A DNA stretch of 64,000 nt from Puniceispirillum sp965657105 (GTDB lineage: Bacteria > Pseudomonadota > Alphaproteobacteria > Puniceispirillales > Puniceispirillaceae). A model generated the notes under the pieces. That model saw nothing but the letters and a program-made list of their open reading frames with translations. It was not told the origin of the DNA and searched no databases. Location of the stretch: contig NZ_CBFHNB010000001.1 of NCBI RefSeq assembly GCF_965657105.1, positions 1 to 64,000 on the forward strand. The letters are read 5' to 3'. Within the stretch, counting starts at the first letter, position 1. Each line of letters opens with the position of its first letter. Both the position numbers and the translations under genes were made by a program. Positions 46,541 through 55,459 of the stretch are shown piece by piece.

Positions 46541-47986
46541 ATGAAGATAACCGAACAGGAAATGATAGATGAATGTCGCGCCATATGCGGCGATGCACAT
46601 GTCGAAACTGGCAATGATATTGATCCCAAGTATCAGCGTGACTGGCTAGGCAAATACCCATCCAACCCCTTTATCGTTGTGCGTCCTGACAGCACTGAAA
46701 AAGTGGCCGCTTTGATGAAACTATGCACCGCCACCAAAACCGCAGTGATTCCGCTTGGTGGTAATTCAGGCCTGACTGGCGCAACGCAGGCGCATCCCGA
46801 TCAAAAAGCCATGATCCTGTCGCTGGAACGGATGAATATGATCCGTGACGTCAGTGGTGATGGTCGTTATATGATTGCCGAGTCTGGTTGTATCGTCGAA
46901 AATCTACATAAGGCGGCAGATCAGGCGGGCTGGATGTTTCCCTTGGTTTTTGGTGCCAAGGGTACAGCACATATCGGCGGTGCCTTGGGCACAAATGCAG
47001 GCGGGTTAAATGTTGTACGATATGGGAATGCCCGTGCGCTATGTCTTGGCTTAGAAGTGGTCACAGCAGCAGGCGACATCATGAATTTGCTTCCGGCACT
47101 TAAAAAAGACAATACTGGCTATGATCTGGTCAATCTGATGATTGGCTCTGAAGGCACACTTGGCATCATCACCGCCGCAACCCTGACCTTGGTTCCAAAG
47201 CCAGCTGCCTATGCAACGGCAATGGTTGTTGTGCCAGATATGGAGGCGGCGCTAAAGCTGATGAACCTTGTGCAAATTCAAACTGGGGGCCGGCTAGAAG
47301 CCTATGAGCTTATGGATCAGGTGATTTATGATTTATGCGTCAATAATCTTGACCATGTCACTTCGCCTTTTGATTATAGTCCTGTGCTTAGCATATTGAT
47401 GGAAATTGCCGCTGGCAGTCCTGATGATGTTAAGATGCACACTGATGGACGGCTAAATCTTTCCATCCAGCTTGAAACCATTCTGGCGTCGGCATTTGAA
47501 CAAGGGCTTGCCGATGATGCCATTATCGCCAACTCCGAAGCCCAACGCCAAAATTTATGGGCGATGCGTGAAGGTGCGCTGGACGCCATACAGAAACATG
47601 GTAATTGGGTGATGAGCGATGTCAGCTTTCAGGTTGCCGATTTACCCAACGCTATTACCGACTTGAAGGCGGCTTTCGCGGCGGTGGCACCAGGGCCATT
47701 CTGTGTTGCCTTTGGTCATATGGGCGATGGCAATCTCCATGCTTTTGCGCGCCCTTATGATGAAGACCCAAAAGATCGCCCGAAAGAAGCCGCAGCGATC
47801 AAAGCGGCCTTGCGCGATACTGTGGTGAAATGGCATGGATCCATCAGTGCCGAACATGGAATTGGTCAGGATAAACAGGCCGAAATGAAACAGCTGAAAG
47901 ATCCAGTTGCCTATGCCATGATGAAATCGATCAAAGCCGCTCTGGATCCTGACAACATTCTGAATCCAGGCAAAGTTCTGCTATAG
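46541..47986 (+). CDS. GlcD-like FAD-linked 2-hydroxyacid oxidase/dehydrogenase
   Basis: Vanillyl-alcohol-oxidase-fold flavoprotein, 481 aa. FAD-binding segment GGNSGLTGATQAHPDQKAM and GGALGTNAGGLNVVRYGN; C-terminal metal/substrate motif VAFGHMGDGNLHAF and ISAEHGIG. The family oxidises glycolate, D-lactate, D-2-hydroxyglutarate or related acids. Being 14 bp behind uraD, it might act on a purine-derived 2-hydroxyacid such as ureidoglycolate or glycolate; this is inference. Confidence 0.88.
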   Translation: MKITEQEMIDECRAICGDAHVETGNDIDPKYQRDWLGKYPSNPFIVVRPDSTEKVAALMKLCTATKTAVIPLGGNSGLTGATQAHPDQKAMILSLERMNMIRDVSGDGRYMIAESGCIVENLHKAADQAGWMFPLVFGAKGTAHIGGALGTNAGGLNVVRYGNARALCLGLEVVTAAGDIMNLLPALKKDNTGYDLVNLMIGSEGTLGIITAATLTLVPKPAAYATAMVVVPDMEAALKLMNLVQIQTGGRLEAYELMDQVIYDLCVNNLDHVTSPFDYSPVLSILMEIAAGSPDDVKMHTDGRLNLSIQLETILASAFEQGLADDAIIANSEAQRQNLWAMREGALDAIQKHGNWVMSDVSFQVADLPNAITDLKAAFAAVAPGPFCVAFGHMGDGNLHAFARPYDEDPKDRPKEAAAIKAALRDTVVKWHGSISAEHGIGQDKQAEMKQLKDPVAYAMMKSIKAALDPDNILNPGKVLL

Positions 47987-48034
47987 ACAGAAAACGAGTC
48001 ATGCCAATAGCAGAATAATAACACTTTGATATTG

Positions 48035-49537
48035 CTATTTGGTGTCACTACCGGAGTGGAAATTAAAGACAGCACCTTCCTTGATCCCACTAGGCCAGCG
48101 TGCGGTTACCGTTTTCAACTTGGTGTAAAAACGGACACCTTCCATGCCATGAACAGCGTGATCACCAAACATAGAGGCTTTCCAGCCGCCAAAGCTATGA
48201 TAGGCAACAGGCACCGGAATGGGCACATTGACGCCGACCATACCGATATTCACATTGGCCGCAAAATCACGCGCGGCGTCACCATCACGGGTGAAAATCG
48301 CTGTACCATTGCCATACTCATGATCAATCACAAGCTGGCGCGCATCCTCATAGGTTTTTGGACGCAGAACCGACAGCACAGGTCCAAAAATCTCGTCACG
48401 ATAGACCGACATATCCGGGGTTACCCGGTCAATCAATGTACCGCCAACAAAATAGCCACCTTCATAGCCTTGCAAAGACAAGCCGCGACCATCAACAACA
48501 ACCTCGGCACCATCTGCCTCGCCTTGGCTAATGTAATCTTCAACGCGCTTTTGCGATTCGCGGGTAATGACGGGGCCCATTTCAACACCGGGCTCATCAT
48601 ACTGACCGATTTTCAACGCCCGCACTTTTGGTGCCAGCTGTGCAACAAAACGATCAGCTGTATCATCACCAACCGCCAACACTGCCGAGATAGCCATACA
48701 GCGTTCACCGGCTGATCCGTAGGCCGCACCCATCGCGGCATCAACAGCCTGATCCATATCAGCATCGGGCATAATCACCATGTGATTCTTCGCACCGCAT
48801 AAAGCCTGCACGCGTTTGCCATTATTACATCCACGGCCATAGATATATTTTCCAATCGCTGTCGAGCCAACAAAGCTAATGGCGCCCACATCAGGATGAT
48901 CAAGCAATGTATCAACAGCTTCTTTGTCACCATTGACGACATTCAGGCACCCATCGGGCAGGCCAGCTTCGGTCAATAGGCGCGCCAGCAAAAGTGGTGC
49001 CGCCGGATCGCGCTCAGACGGCTTTAGAATGAAAGTATTACCGCAGGCCAAAGCCATTGGGAACATCCACATAGGCACCATTGCTGGAAAATTAAACGGG
49101 GTAATACCAGCCACAACACCAACAGGTTGACGTTGTGAATAGCTATCAACATTACCTGCCACCTGTGCTGAATAATCGCCTTTCAACAAATGCGGAATGC
49201 CACAGGCAAACTCAACAACTTCCATACCACGGGCAACTTCGCCCTTGGCATCGTCAAGTGTTTTGCCATGTTGAAGCGAAATGGCTGTTGCAATTTCGGT
49301 ATGGTGACTTTTTAGCAAATCACGAAAATTAAACATGACCTGAGCGCGCTTGGCAGGCGGCGTCGCAGCCCATCCCGTTAGCGCGGCTTTGGCCGAAGCA
49401 ACGGCCTGGTTCACTTCGTCAATGCTGGCCAAAGGCACAGACCCGATCACAGCACCCGTTGCGGGATTGTAAACATCTTGTTGTCTGCCGCTAGTTCCAG
49501 CGACTGCTGATCCGCCAATATAATGTGTATCTGTCAT
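48035..49537 (-). CDS. mmsA: CoA-acylating methylmalonate-semialdehyde dehydrogenase
   Basis: NAD-dependent aldehyde dehydrogenase of about 500 aa that forms propionyl-CoA or acetyl-CoA from methylmalonate or malonate semialdehyde (valine, inositol, beta-alanine routes). Catalytic Cys280 in AGERCMAIS. GITPFNFPAMVPMWM and FVGSTAIGKYIYGRG match MmsA/IolA. ATG at 49537 is chosen; the open frame extends further but without a site. Convergent with the GlcD-like gene. Confidence 0.93.
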   Translation of the reverse strand: MTDTHYIGGSAVAGTSGRQQDVYNPATGAVIGSVPLASIDEVNQAVASAKAALTGWAATPPAKRAQVMFNFRDLLKSHHTEIATAISLQHGKTLDDAKGEVARGMEVVEFACGIPHLLKGDYSAQVAGNVDSYSQRQPVGVVAGITPFNFPAMVPMWMFPMALACGNTFILKPSERDPAAPLLLARLLTEAGLPDGCLNVVNGDKEAVDTLLDHPDVGAISFVGSTAIGKYIYGRGCNNGKRVQALCGAKNHMVIMPDADMDQAVDAAMGAAYGSAGERCMAISAVLAVGDDTADRFVAQLAPKVRALKIGQYDEPGVEMGPVITRESQKRVEDYISQGEADGAEVVVDGRGLSLQGYEGGYFVGGTLIDRVTPDMSVYRDEIFGPVLSVLRPKTYEDARQLVIDHEYGNGTAIFTRDGDAARDFAANVNIGMVGVNVPIPVPVAYHSFGGWKASMFGDHAVHGMEGVRFYTKLKTVTARWPSGIKEGAVFNFHSGSDTK

Positions 49538-49686
49538 GATAAGTCCAAGCATGGCATCTATTACGATGCCTCTATAATGTTTAAGATATCTATATCTCGC
49601 ACAACCTAAATGCCGGTGCAATTCAGAACTGCAAAATTATTGATCTTATCGCTATGATCTTTGCCAAGATCCTATATAAACGAATC

Positions 49687-50589
49687 ATGGAATTATGGGT
49701 TTTACTGGCTATTTTGGCAGCAGCTACACAAGCTTTGCGTTCAGCCGTTCAAAAGAAAATGACGCCTCAGCTTGGTAGCTATGGCGCGAGCTATATCCGT
49801 TTTTCCTATTCCTTCCCCTTTGCTTGGGCGATTGTGCTTGCCTATATGATGCTGGTCAATGTTGGCATACCCAGCCTGCCACCAATGTTCTGGTTCTGGA
49901 TCAACATCGCCGCAATCACGCAAATCGCTTTTACGATTCTTCTTATCATGCTGTTTTCGCATCGATCCTTTGCTGCCGCGGTTGCCTTTTCCAAAACCGA
50001 GGTGTTGCAAGCGGCACTGTTTGAAGCCATTATTCTTGGCGTTGTCGCCAGCCTGCAAACCGCCTTTGCCATCACGCTTGGTGTGGTGGCTACAATCATG
50101 CTGTCACTGGCAAAATCAAGTGTCACTAGCCATTCGATTATGCTTACGATTTTCTCGAAACAAACTGGGTTTGGACTTGGGGCTGGTGCCTTTCTGGGCT
50201 TTTGCACGGTCGCTTATGGCGCGGCCATAAAATACATACCCACAGATGATGTGATGCTGAATGCTGGATTGACCGCAGCCATTGCCGTCACAATCCAGAC
50301 GCTTGGTTTTGGAGCTTGGATGTATGTCGCAAAACGCCATGAACTGGTCGCCAGCTTCGTATATTGGCGCGAAAGCACCATGGCGGGTTTATGGGGCACA
50401 CTTTGTAGCCTGTTTTGGTTTGCGGCCTTCGCCATGCACGCTGTTGCCCCGGTACGCGCGGTTGGACAAATCGAATTGCTTATGAGCATCGGTTTTTCTT
50501 ACTTCTATTTTAAAGAAAAAATCAGCCTGACCGAACTGATCGCCATAGCACTACTGGCACTGTCCATCATTCTGGTGTTGCTGGCCTAG
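49687..50589 (+). CDS. EamA/DMT-family permease
   Basis: About 300 aa with roughly ten hydrophobic segments and an EamA-like fold, beginning ELWVLLAILAAATQALRSAVQKK. ATG at 49687 starts the first helix directly; the frame opens at 49654. The substrate is unknown. Divergent from mmsA, convergent with the CoxM-like gene. Confidence 0.85.
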   Translation: MELWVLLAILAAATQALRSAVQKKMTPQLGSYGASYIRFSYSFPFAWAIVLAYMMLVNVGIPSLPPMFWFWINIAAITQIAFTILLIMLFSHRSFAAAVAFSKTEVLQAALFEAIILGVVASLQTAFAITLGVVATIMLSLAKSSVTSHSIMLTIFSKQTGFGLGAGAFLGFCTVAYGAAIKYIPTDDVMLNAGLTAAIAVTIQTLGFGAWMYVAKRHELVASFVYWRESTMAGLWGTLCSLFWFAAFAMHAVAPVRAVGQIELLMSIGFSYFYFKEKISLTELIAIALLALSIILVLLA

Positions 50590-50600
50590 CCAAGGCACAA

Positions 50601-50633
50601 TCAGGCCAGTTTCAGGCCAGTTTCAGGCCAGTA
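50601..50633. repeat. Three tandem 11-bp repeats between convergent genes
   Basis: TCAGGCCAGTT, TCAGGCCAGTT, TCAGGCCAGTA in direct succession. The third copy contains the stop codon of the CoxM-like gene. The first copy can pair with CTGGCCT at 50581-50587 near the permease stop, giving a 7-bp hairpin that may act as terminator. Confidence 0.8.
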
Positions 50634-51426
50634 ATTTTATCACCGCCTGCTTTGCCATTTGCACAACAAGATGCGCCCTAAAATCAGCATTGGCATGCAT
50701 GTCAGATAGCAATAAATCCGGATCAACTGACACATCATCAAGCACATCAGGGTTAAACCGCTTTTCCAAGGCCGCTTCAATGTCACTAGCCCTGAACACA
50801 CCATCCTGACCAGCACCAGTCACCGCAACTTTGACCTGCCCATCATGCCGCTTGGCGACACATACACCAGCCAACGCATATCGTGATGCCGGGTTGGGGC
50901 ATTTTACATAGGCACATATCTGATCAAGTGGAAAATGAATAGCGGTAATGATTTCATGCCCATCCAACGCTGTTTCAAACATACCAACAAAAAAATCGTC
51001 TGCTGCAAAGATTTGTTGGTCAGTGTGAATAGTGGCACCGGTTGCTAATAATGCCGCCGGATAGCACGCGGCTGGATCATTATTGGCAACTGAGCCCCCA
51101 ATTGTGCCACGGTTACGCACATGCGGGTCACCAATCTGCCCGGCAAGATCAGCCACGCCGGGCAAATAGCTACGCACCAATTCATGACCCGCAACCAGCG
51201 CATGAGATGCCATCGCACCTATCTGCATATTATTATCGCTGACCGTAATCTTGGTAATATCAGCTATGCCACCAAGATCGACAAGCATATCAGGCGCGGC
51301 TAAACGCTGTTTTAGCGTCGGGATAAGGGTCATGCCGCCAGCCAGTAATTTTCCATCTTCCGCCGCCGTCAGAAAATCACGCGCCGACGCATAGCTGTGG
51401 GCTTTCTTATAGATCAGATCATACAT
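50623..51426 (-). CDS. Molybdo-hydroxylase FAD-binding medium subunit (CoxM-like)
   Basis: 267 aa medium subunit of a CO-dehydrogenase/xanthine-oxidase-type complex. FAD motifs: AGGMTLIPTLKQRL and TIGGSVANNDPAACYPAAL. It overlaps the CoxS-like gene by 8 bp. The usual large Mo-binding subunit gene is absent on either side. Activity is therefore unknown; the form II CoxL-type enzymes in marine bacteria often lack CO oxidation in any case. Confidence 0.9.
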   Translation of the reverse strand: MYDLIYKKAHSYASARDFLTAAEDGKLLAGGMTLIPTLKQRLAAPDMLVDLGGIADITKITVSDNNMQIGAMASHALVAGHELVRSYLPGVADLAGQIGDPHVRNRGTIGGSVANNDPAACYPAALLATGATIHTDQQIFAADDFFVGMFETALDGHEIITAIHFPLDQICAYVKCPNPASRYALAGVCVAKRHDGQVKVAVTGAGQDGVFRASDIEAALEKRFNPDVLDDVSVDPDLLLSDMHANADFRAHLVVQMAKQAVIKLLA

Positions 51427-51916
51427 GATCTACCTCATCCACCATATCACTAGCACTCATCACGCGCGCCGCCTGCTGAACTGATTTGATAATATTGTTA
51501 TAGCCAGTACAGCGACAGATATTCCCTTCAAGAGCGCGGCTAATTTCATCAATGTCAGTCGTCGGATTATGCGCCAGAAAATCAACTGCCGTCATGATCA
51601 TGCCTGGCGTGCAATAGCCACATTGCAAACCGTGATTATCAATGAATGCCTGTTGAACCGGATGCAGATCATCACCCTTGGCCAAACCTTCGATTGTGGT
51701 TAGCCGCGCGCCATCTGCTTGCACAGCCAGCATGGTGCACGCCTTTATCGCCATCCCATCAAGATGAATAACACAGGCACCACACTGGCTCGTATCACAT
51801 CCGATATGCGTACCTGTCAGCTGCAACATTTCGCGCAAAAAAACACCAAGTAGCATAGTGTCTTCGACATCGGCTGTTACTGGCGTCTCATTCACAACAA
51901 GATTAACGATAGTCAT
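51419..51916 (-). CDS. Molybdo-hydroxylase [2Fe-2S] small subunit (CoxS-like)
   Basis: 165 aa. Two [2Fe-2S] clusters: GCDTSQCGACVIHL with the upstream/downstream Cys, and QCGYCTPGMIM with ICRCTGYNNI. It transfers electrons from the Mo site to the CoxM-like FAD. First gene of the two-gene unit; no partner large subunit follows or precedes it. Confidence 0.92.
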   Translation of the reverse strand: MTIVNLVVNETPVTADVEDTMLLGVFLREMLQLTGTHIGCDTSQCGACVIHLDGMAIKACTMLAVQADGARLTTIEGLAKGDDLHPVQQAFIDNHGLQCGYCTPGMIMTAVDFLAHNPTTDIDEISRALEGNICRCTGYNNIIKSVQQAARVMSASDMVDEVDHV

Positions 51917-52243
51917 TATTGCGGCCTTTCACATCATCTGTCATCAAACATGCCGATATGCCAGCAGCTTATGACAAAGCTATCCTTGCGCCAATTTATA
52001 CCAAGGTCAATATTACCGGACTACATATATAATATCAGTTAGATACTGTTGATATATTTTATAAAATAGCCCAATAAGCCGCGTGGAAGAGGGCGTTTCA
52101 CCAAAGCTGGATCGATAATATGATGCAAACTTGGCCTGACTTGCCTTTAAACCCTGACTTGCCTTTTAACATAGTGATGGTTTTTACAGCCCTAGGCATT
52201 CACACGCTTTGTTTGGCTAAACGGAGCATTCGAGGCAGGTTGA
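51917..52243. other. Intergenic region upstream of the coxS-like gene
   Basis: About 330 bp with no credible gene. AT-rich around 52000-52080. It must contain the promoter for the coxS-coxM pair. Confidence 0.5.
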
Positions 52244-52381
52244 CAGGTGGTTATGCAGCGGATTGCAAACCCAGTAGCTGCATCTATTTACCTGACCGGC
52301 AAGCTTTACAATTATGAAGATGGACTGGAAGGCTTCAAGGCCTTTGTCGAAAACCGTGGTGCTGTCTGGAAAGACAAATAG
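52244..52381 (+). pseudogene. C-terminal remnant resembling a crotonase-family protein
   Basis: After an in-frame TGA at 52241, a 45-codon stretch runs to TAG at 52381. Its end, with DGLEGFKAFVENRGAVWKDK, resembles the last helix and tail of enoyl-CoA hydratase/isomerase proteins (typically EGxxAFxEKRxPVWK). No N-terminal part is present. Probably a decayed or deletion-derived fragment. Confidence 0.4.
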
Positions 52382-52414
52382 GGCACAGGCTAACGTCGCC
52401 AGCGCCACCAGCAC

Positions 52415-53413
52415 CTAGACGACAAGACCCTCGATGGTCTCAAGAAGAGCCGCATTAACAGCGCGTGCGCCTGTATCAAGGCGGTTTTTATGGCGGCGGG
52501 CACCAGGCAATCGCACACCATCCATTGCATTGAGCTTGGCCACAAAGCCCTCAACATGCTCTGACCAGTCAGGCCCTGCAATAATATCGGGGGACATGGC
52601 AAGAATCATTTCACCGCCACGGGCAGGTCCACCATCACCATTGTCATTTTCTTTGGCTTCAAAGCTAAATTGTTCCCCTGTCAAGCCAGCAGCCAGCAAT
52701 TCAACCATCATCGAAATCGCCGAGCCTTTATAGCCACCAAATGGCAAAAGAACACCTTTCGCGATTTGAGCTGGATCAGTCGTTGGCTTACCATCCTGAT
52801 CAAGACCAGTACCTATAGGGACTGTTCGCCCATCGCGCGCGGCAATCTGTATGTCACCCATCGCCATTGACGCTGTTGCCATATCATATACCACCGGCGT
52901 TGAACCAGGACGCGGCCATGCAAAGGAAATTGGATTCGTTCCAAACAGAGCTGTCGTTGATCCAGCTGGCGCAACCGCCGGCATATAGGCTGTACAGGCA
53001 ATACCAACAAGACCACGATCGGCCAGAAATTCGGTTTCGGGCCATAGGGCGGCAAAATGGTGAACACCAATCAGTGATAAAGCACCAATGCCAATCTCTT
53101 TGGCCGCTTCAGCCAGAACCGGCAAACCGGCGGCTTGCGCGATGGGGGCAAAACAGCCATGTCCATCAACCTGAATAACTGCTGGTGTGATTTTAGTGAC
53201 TGTTGGTTTTGCCTTGCCATTAACCTTACCGCTTCGCAGTGCTTTAACATATCCTGGCACGCGAAACAGGCCATGTGAATGCGACCCGTCACGTTCGGCA
53301 CGTGTCATTATATCTGCCAGGGCCATAGCATTCTCGTCGTCACAGCCATTGGCCAGCATAACGCGGATAATCAGAGCGCTTATTTCATCGAGCGTCAGGT
53401 CAACAGTACTCAT
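52415..53413 (-). CDS. Ldh2-family NAD(P)H-dependent oxidoreductase
   Basis: 332 aa member of the malate/L-lactate/ureidoglycolate dehydrogenase superfamily, which also includes the piperideine/pyrroline-2-carboxylate reductase DpkA. Conserved AERDGSHSHGLFRVPGY with the catalytic His, GTNPISFAWPRP and PFGGYKGSAISMMVELL. The proline/betaine transporter 43 bp upstream would suit a cyclic-imine reductase, but specificity cannot be read. Lies in line with proXWV. Confidence 0.87.
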   Translation of the reverse strand: MSTVDLTLDEISALIIRVMLANGCDDENAMALADIMTRAERDGSHSHGLFRVPGYVKALRSGKVNGKAKPTVTKITPAVIQVDGHGCFAPIAQAAGLPVLAEAAKEIGIGALSLIGVHHFAALWPETEFLADRGLVGIACTAYMPAVAPAGSTTALFGTNPISFAWPRPGSTPVVYDMATASMAMGDIQIAARDGRTVPIGTGLDQDGKPTTDPAQIAKGVLLPFGGYKGSAISMMVELLAAGLTGEQFSFEAKENDNGDGGPARGGEMILAMSPDIIAGPDWSEHVEGFVAKLNAMDGVRLPGARRHKNRLDTGARAVNAALLETIEGLVV

Positions 53414-53455
53414 GGCAACAGCTTTCTGTGTATCAGGTATTACTTGAAGCGCGTA

Positions 53456-54502
53456 TTACTTGTAGCGCGGTGTCGCTGAATCCCGATCTGGGCGGGCAAT
53501 GGCCGCGATCGCTGTTTCCAAAGACACCGAACCAACCGTTTTACCTTTATCATCTACACAGCATCCCGTTGACACACCTTGCTTTGTCATCTGCTGTAAC
53601 GCGACCTCAATAGGCGTATCACAAGTCAGCTTGGGACCAGATGCGCGTGATGCCGCCTTCATGATTGAACGTACCTCGATAACACGACCCCGGTTGATAT
53701 CCTTGATGAAGTCAGAAATATAGTCATCTGATGGGCGCATGATAATATCCTGCGGGTCACCTTGCTGGATCACTTCACCATCGCGCAAGATGGAAACCTG
53801 ATCGCCAATACGCAAGGCTTCGTCAAGGTCATGCGTGATAAACACAATGGTCTTGTGCAATTCTTCCTGCAGATCAAGCAGGATATCTTGCATATCCGTC
53901 CGGATCAGCGGATCAAGAGCCGAAAAGGCTTCGTCCATCAACAGGATTTCAGCGTCAGTTGCCAGTGCCCGCGCCAAACCAACACGCTGTTGCATGCCGC
54001 CTGATAGCTGTGCAGGATAATGATTTTCAAACCCCCCAAGGCCAACCCGGTCAATCCAATGCTGGGCACGCTCTTTGGCTTCGGCCTCAAGCACCCCCTG
54101 AATGGTCAGACCATAAGCCGCATTCTGGGCCACAGTTCTGTGTGGTAGTAATGCGAATTTCTGGAACACCATTGATGATTTATGCCGGCGGAATTCACGC
54201 AGATCTTCTGGTGACATCGCCAGCACATCTTCGCCATCAACAATCATCTGACCTTCGGTCGGCTCGATCAAACGGTTAATATGGCGTATCAAAGTTGACT
54301 TACCGGACCCCGACAGGCCCATGATAACCTGAATACGCTTTGCCGGAATATCAATATTGATATCCCGCAAACCTAGCACGTGACCATGTTCATCAAGCAA
54401 ACTTTGCTTAGTGGCACCCGCACGAACATATTCCATGGCACGTTTTGGATTATCACCAAACACTTTATAGAGTTTGCTAATTTTAATTTTTGTATCAGTC
54501 AT
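53456..54502 (-). CDS. proV: Glycine betaine/proline ABC transporter, ATP-binding subunit
   Basis: 348 aa. Walker A MGLSGSGKST, the ABC signature LSGGMQQRVGLARAL, Walker B ILLMDEAFSALDP, and the switch His in FITHDL. C-terminal CBS-like region after about residue 285. AAGGAG lies just before ATG 54502, which overlaps the proW stop by 8 bp. Last gene of proX-proW-proV. Confidence 0.95.
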   Translation of the reverse strand: MTDTKIKISKLYKVFGDNPKRAMEYVRAGATKQSLLDEHGHVLGLRDINIDIPAKRIQVIMGLSGSGKSTLIRHINRLIEPTEGQMIVDGEDVLAMSPEDLREFRRHKSSMVFQKFALLPHRTVAQNAAYGLTIQGVLEAEAKERAQHWIDRVGLGGFENHYPAQLSGGMQQRVGLARALATDAEILLMDEAFSALDPLIRTDMQDILLDLQEELHKTIVFITHDLDEALRIGDQVSILRDGEVIQQGDPQDIIMRPSDDYISDFIKDINRGRVIEVRSIMKAASRASGPKLTCDTPIEVALQQMTKQGVSTGCCVDDKGKTVGSVSLETAIAAIARPDRDSATPRYK

Positions 54503-55385
54503 GGTCAGCTCCTTGGCGGTGGGCTTGTAAACGCCGCCCATAAGCTTGTGAAACACGGTCAAAGATAATTGCCAAAGCCACGATGGCAAGGCCATTCATG
54601 AGGCCAAGCGCAAGATACTGGTTTGCAACTGCCTGAAGCACAGGAACGCCAAGCCCCTTCACACCAATCATTGACGCGATAACCACCATGGCCAGAGCCA
54701 TCATAATTGTCTGGTTCACCCCAGCAAAAATATTTGGAAGCGCCAACGGAATCTGCACGCCAAAGAGACGTTGTTTATAATTAGCACCAAAGGCATCGGC
54801 GGCCTCGAGCACTTCCTTATCAACAAGGCGTATGCCAAGGTTGGTCAAACGGACAATCGGCGGGATTGCATAAATACAAACCGCAATCATGCCAGGTACC
54901 TTGCCGATTCCCAGTAACATTACAACCGGAATCAGATACACAAAGCTCGGGATTGTCTGCATAATATCTAGTATGGGCGTAATGATTGATTGCGCCCGGT
55001 TTGACCTTGCCATCAATATGCCTAACGGAATGCCAAAACCAATACATATTAACGTGGCAACAGAAATAATCGCCAACGTCGCCATTGTGTCTTCCCACAT
55101 GCCAAAACGGCCAATGATGAAAAATGCGATAATTGACCCTAACGCCAACTTCCAACTGCGTGAACCAAGCCATGCAAGTCCGGCGATGATGCCTATAATG
55201 ATTGGCCAAGGCGTTGCAATCAGAAGTCTTTCAAACCAGATCATAAATTGAAGAAGTGGGTCAAAAAACGACTCTAAACTCTCACCATAATTACGTGAGA
55301 AAGACTTAAAGGCAAAATCGACAGTTTTTTTAATATCGCGGAGTTCTTGTCGCCCTAATTCGGGAAACTCTTCTAGAAATTCCAT
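54495..55385 (-). CDS. proW: Glycine betaine/proline ABC transporter, permease
   Basis: About 296 aa inner-membrane permease. The BPD permease core is seen as SIITPILDIMQTIPSFVYLIP, AIPPIVRLTNLGIR, and EAADAFGANYKQRLFGVQIPLALP (EAA loop). ATG at 55385 is chosen; GTG at 55394 is an alternative. Operon with proX and proV. Confidence 0.94.
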   Translation of the reverse strand: MEFLEEFPELGRQELRDIKKTVDFAFKSFSRNYGESLESFFDPLLQFMIWFERLLIATPWPIIIGIIAGLAWLGSRSWKLALGSIIAFFIIGRFGMWEDTMATLAIISVATLICIGFGIPLGILMARSNRAQSIITPILDIMQTIPSFVYLIPVVMLLGIGKVPGMIAVCIYAIPPIVRLTNLGIRLVDKEVLEAADAFGANYKQRLFGVQIPLALPNIFAGVNQTIMMALAMVVIASMIGVKGLGVPVLQAVANQYLALGLMNGLAIVALAIIFDRVSQAYGRRLQAHRQGADHD

Positions 55386-55459
55386 TTCTGGCACCTATAG
55401 ATTAAATATTAACAGGCCTGCCAGTTTCCTGGCAGACCAAAGTTTTGAGTGAGGCTATT

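Noticed and set aside
50601..50633. CRISPR-like repeats
   Set aside because: Units are 11 bp with no spacers and no cas genes anywhere in the window.
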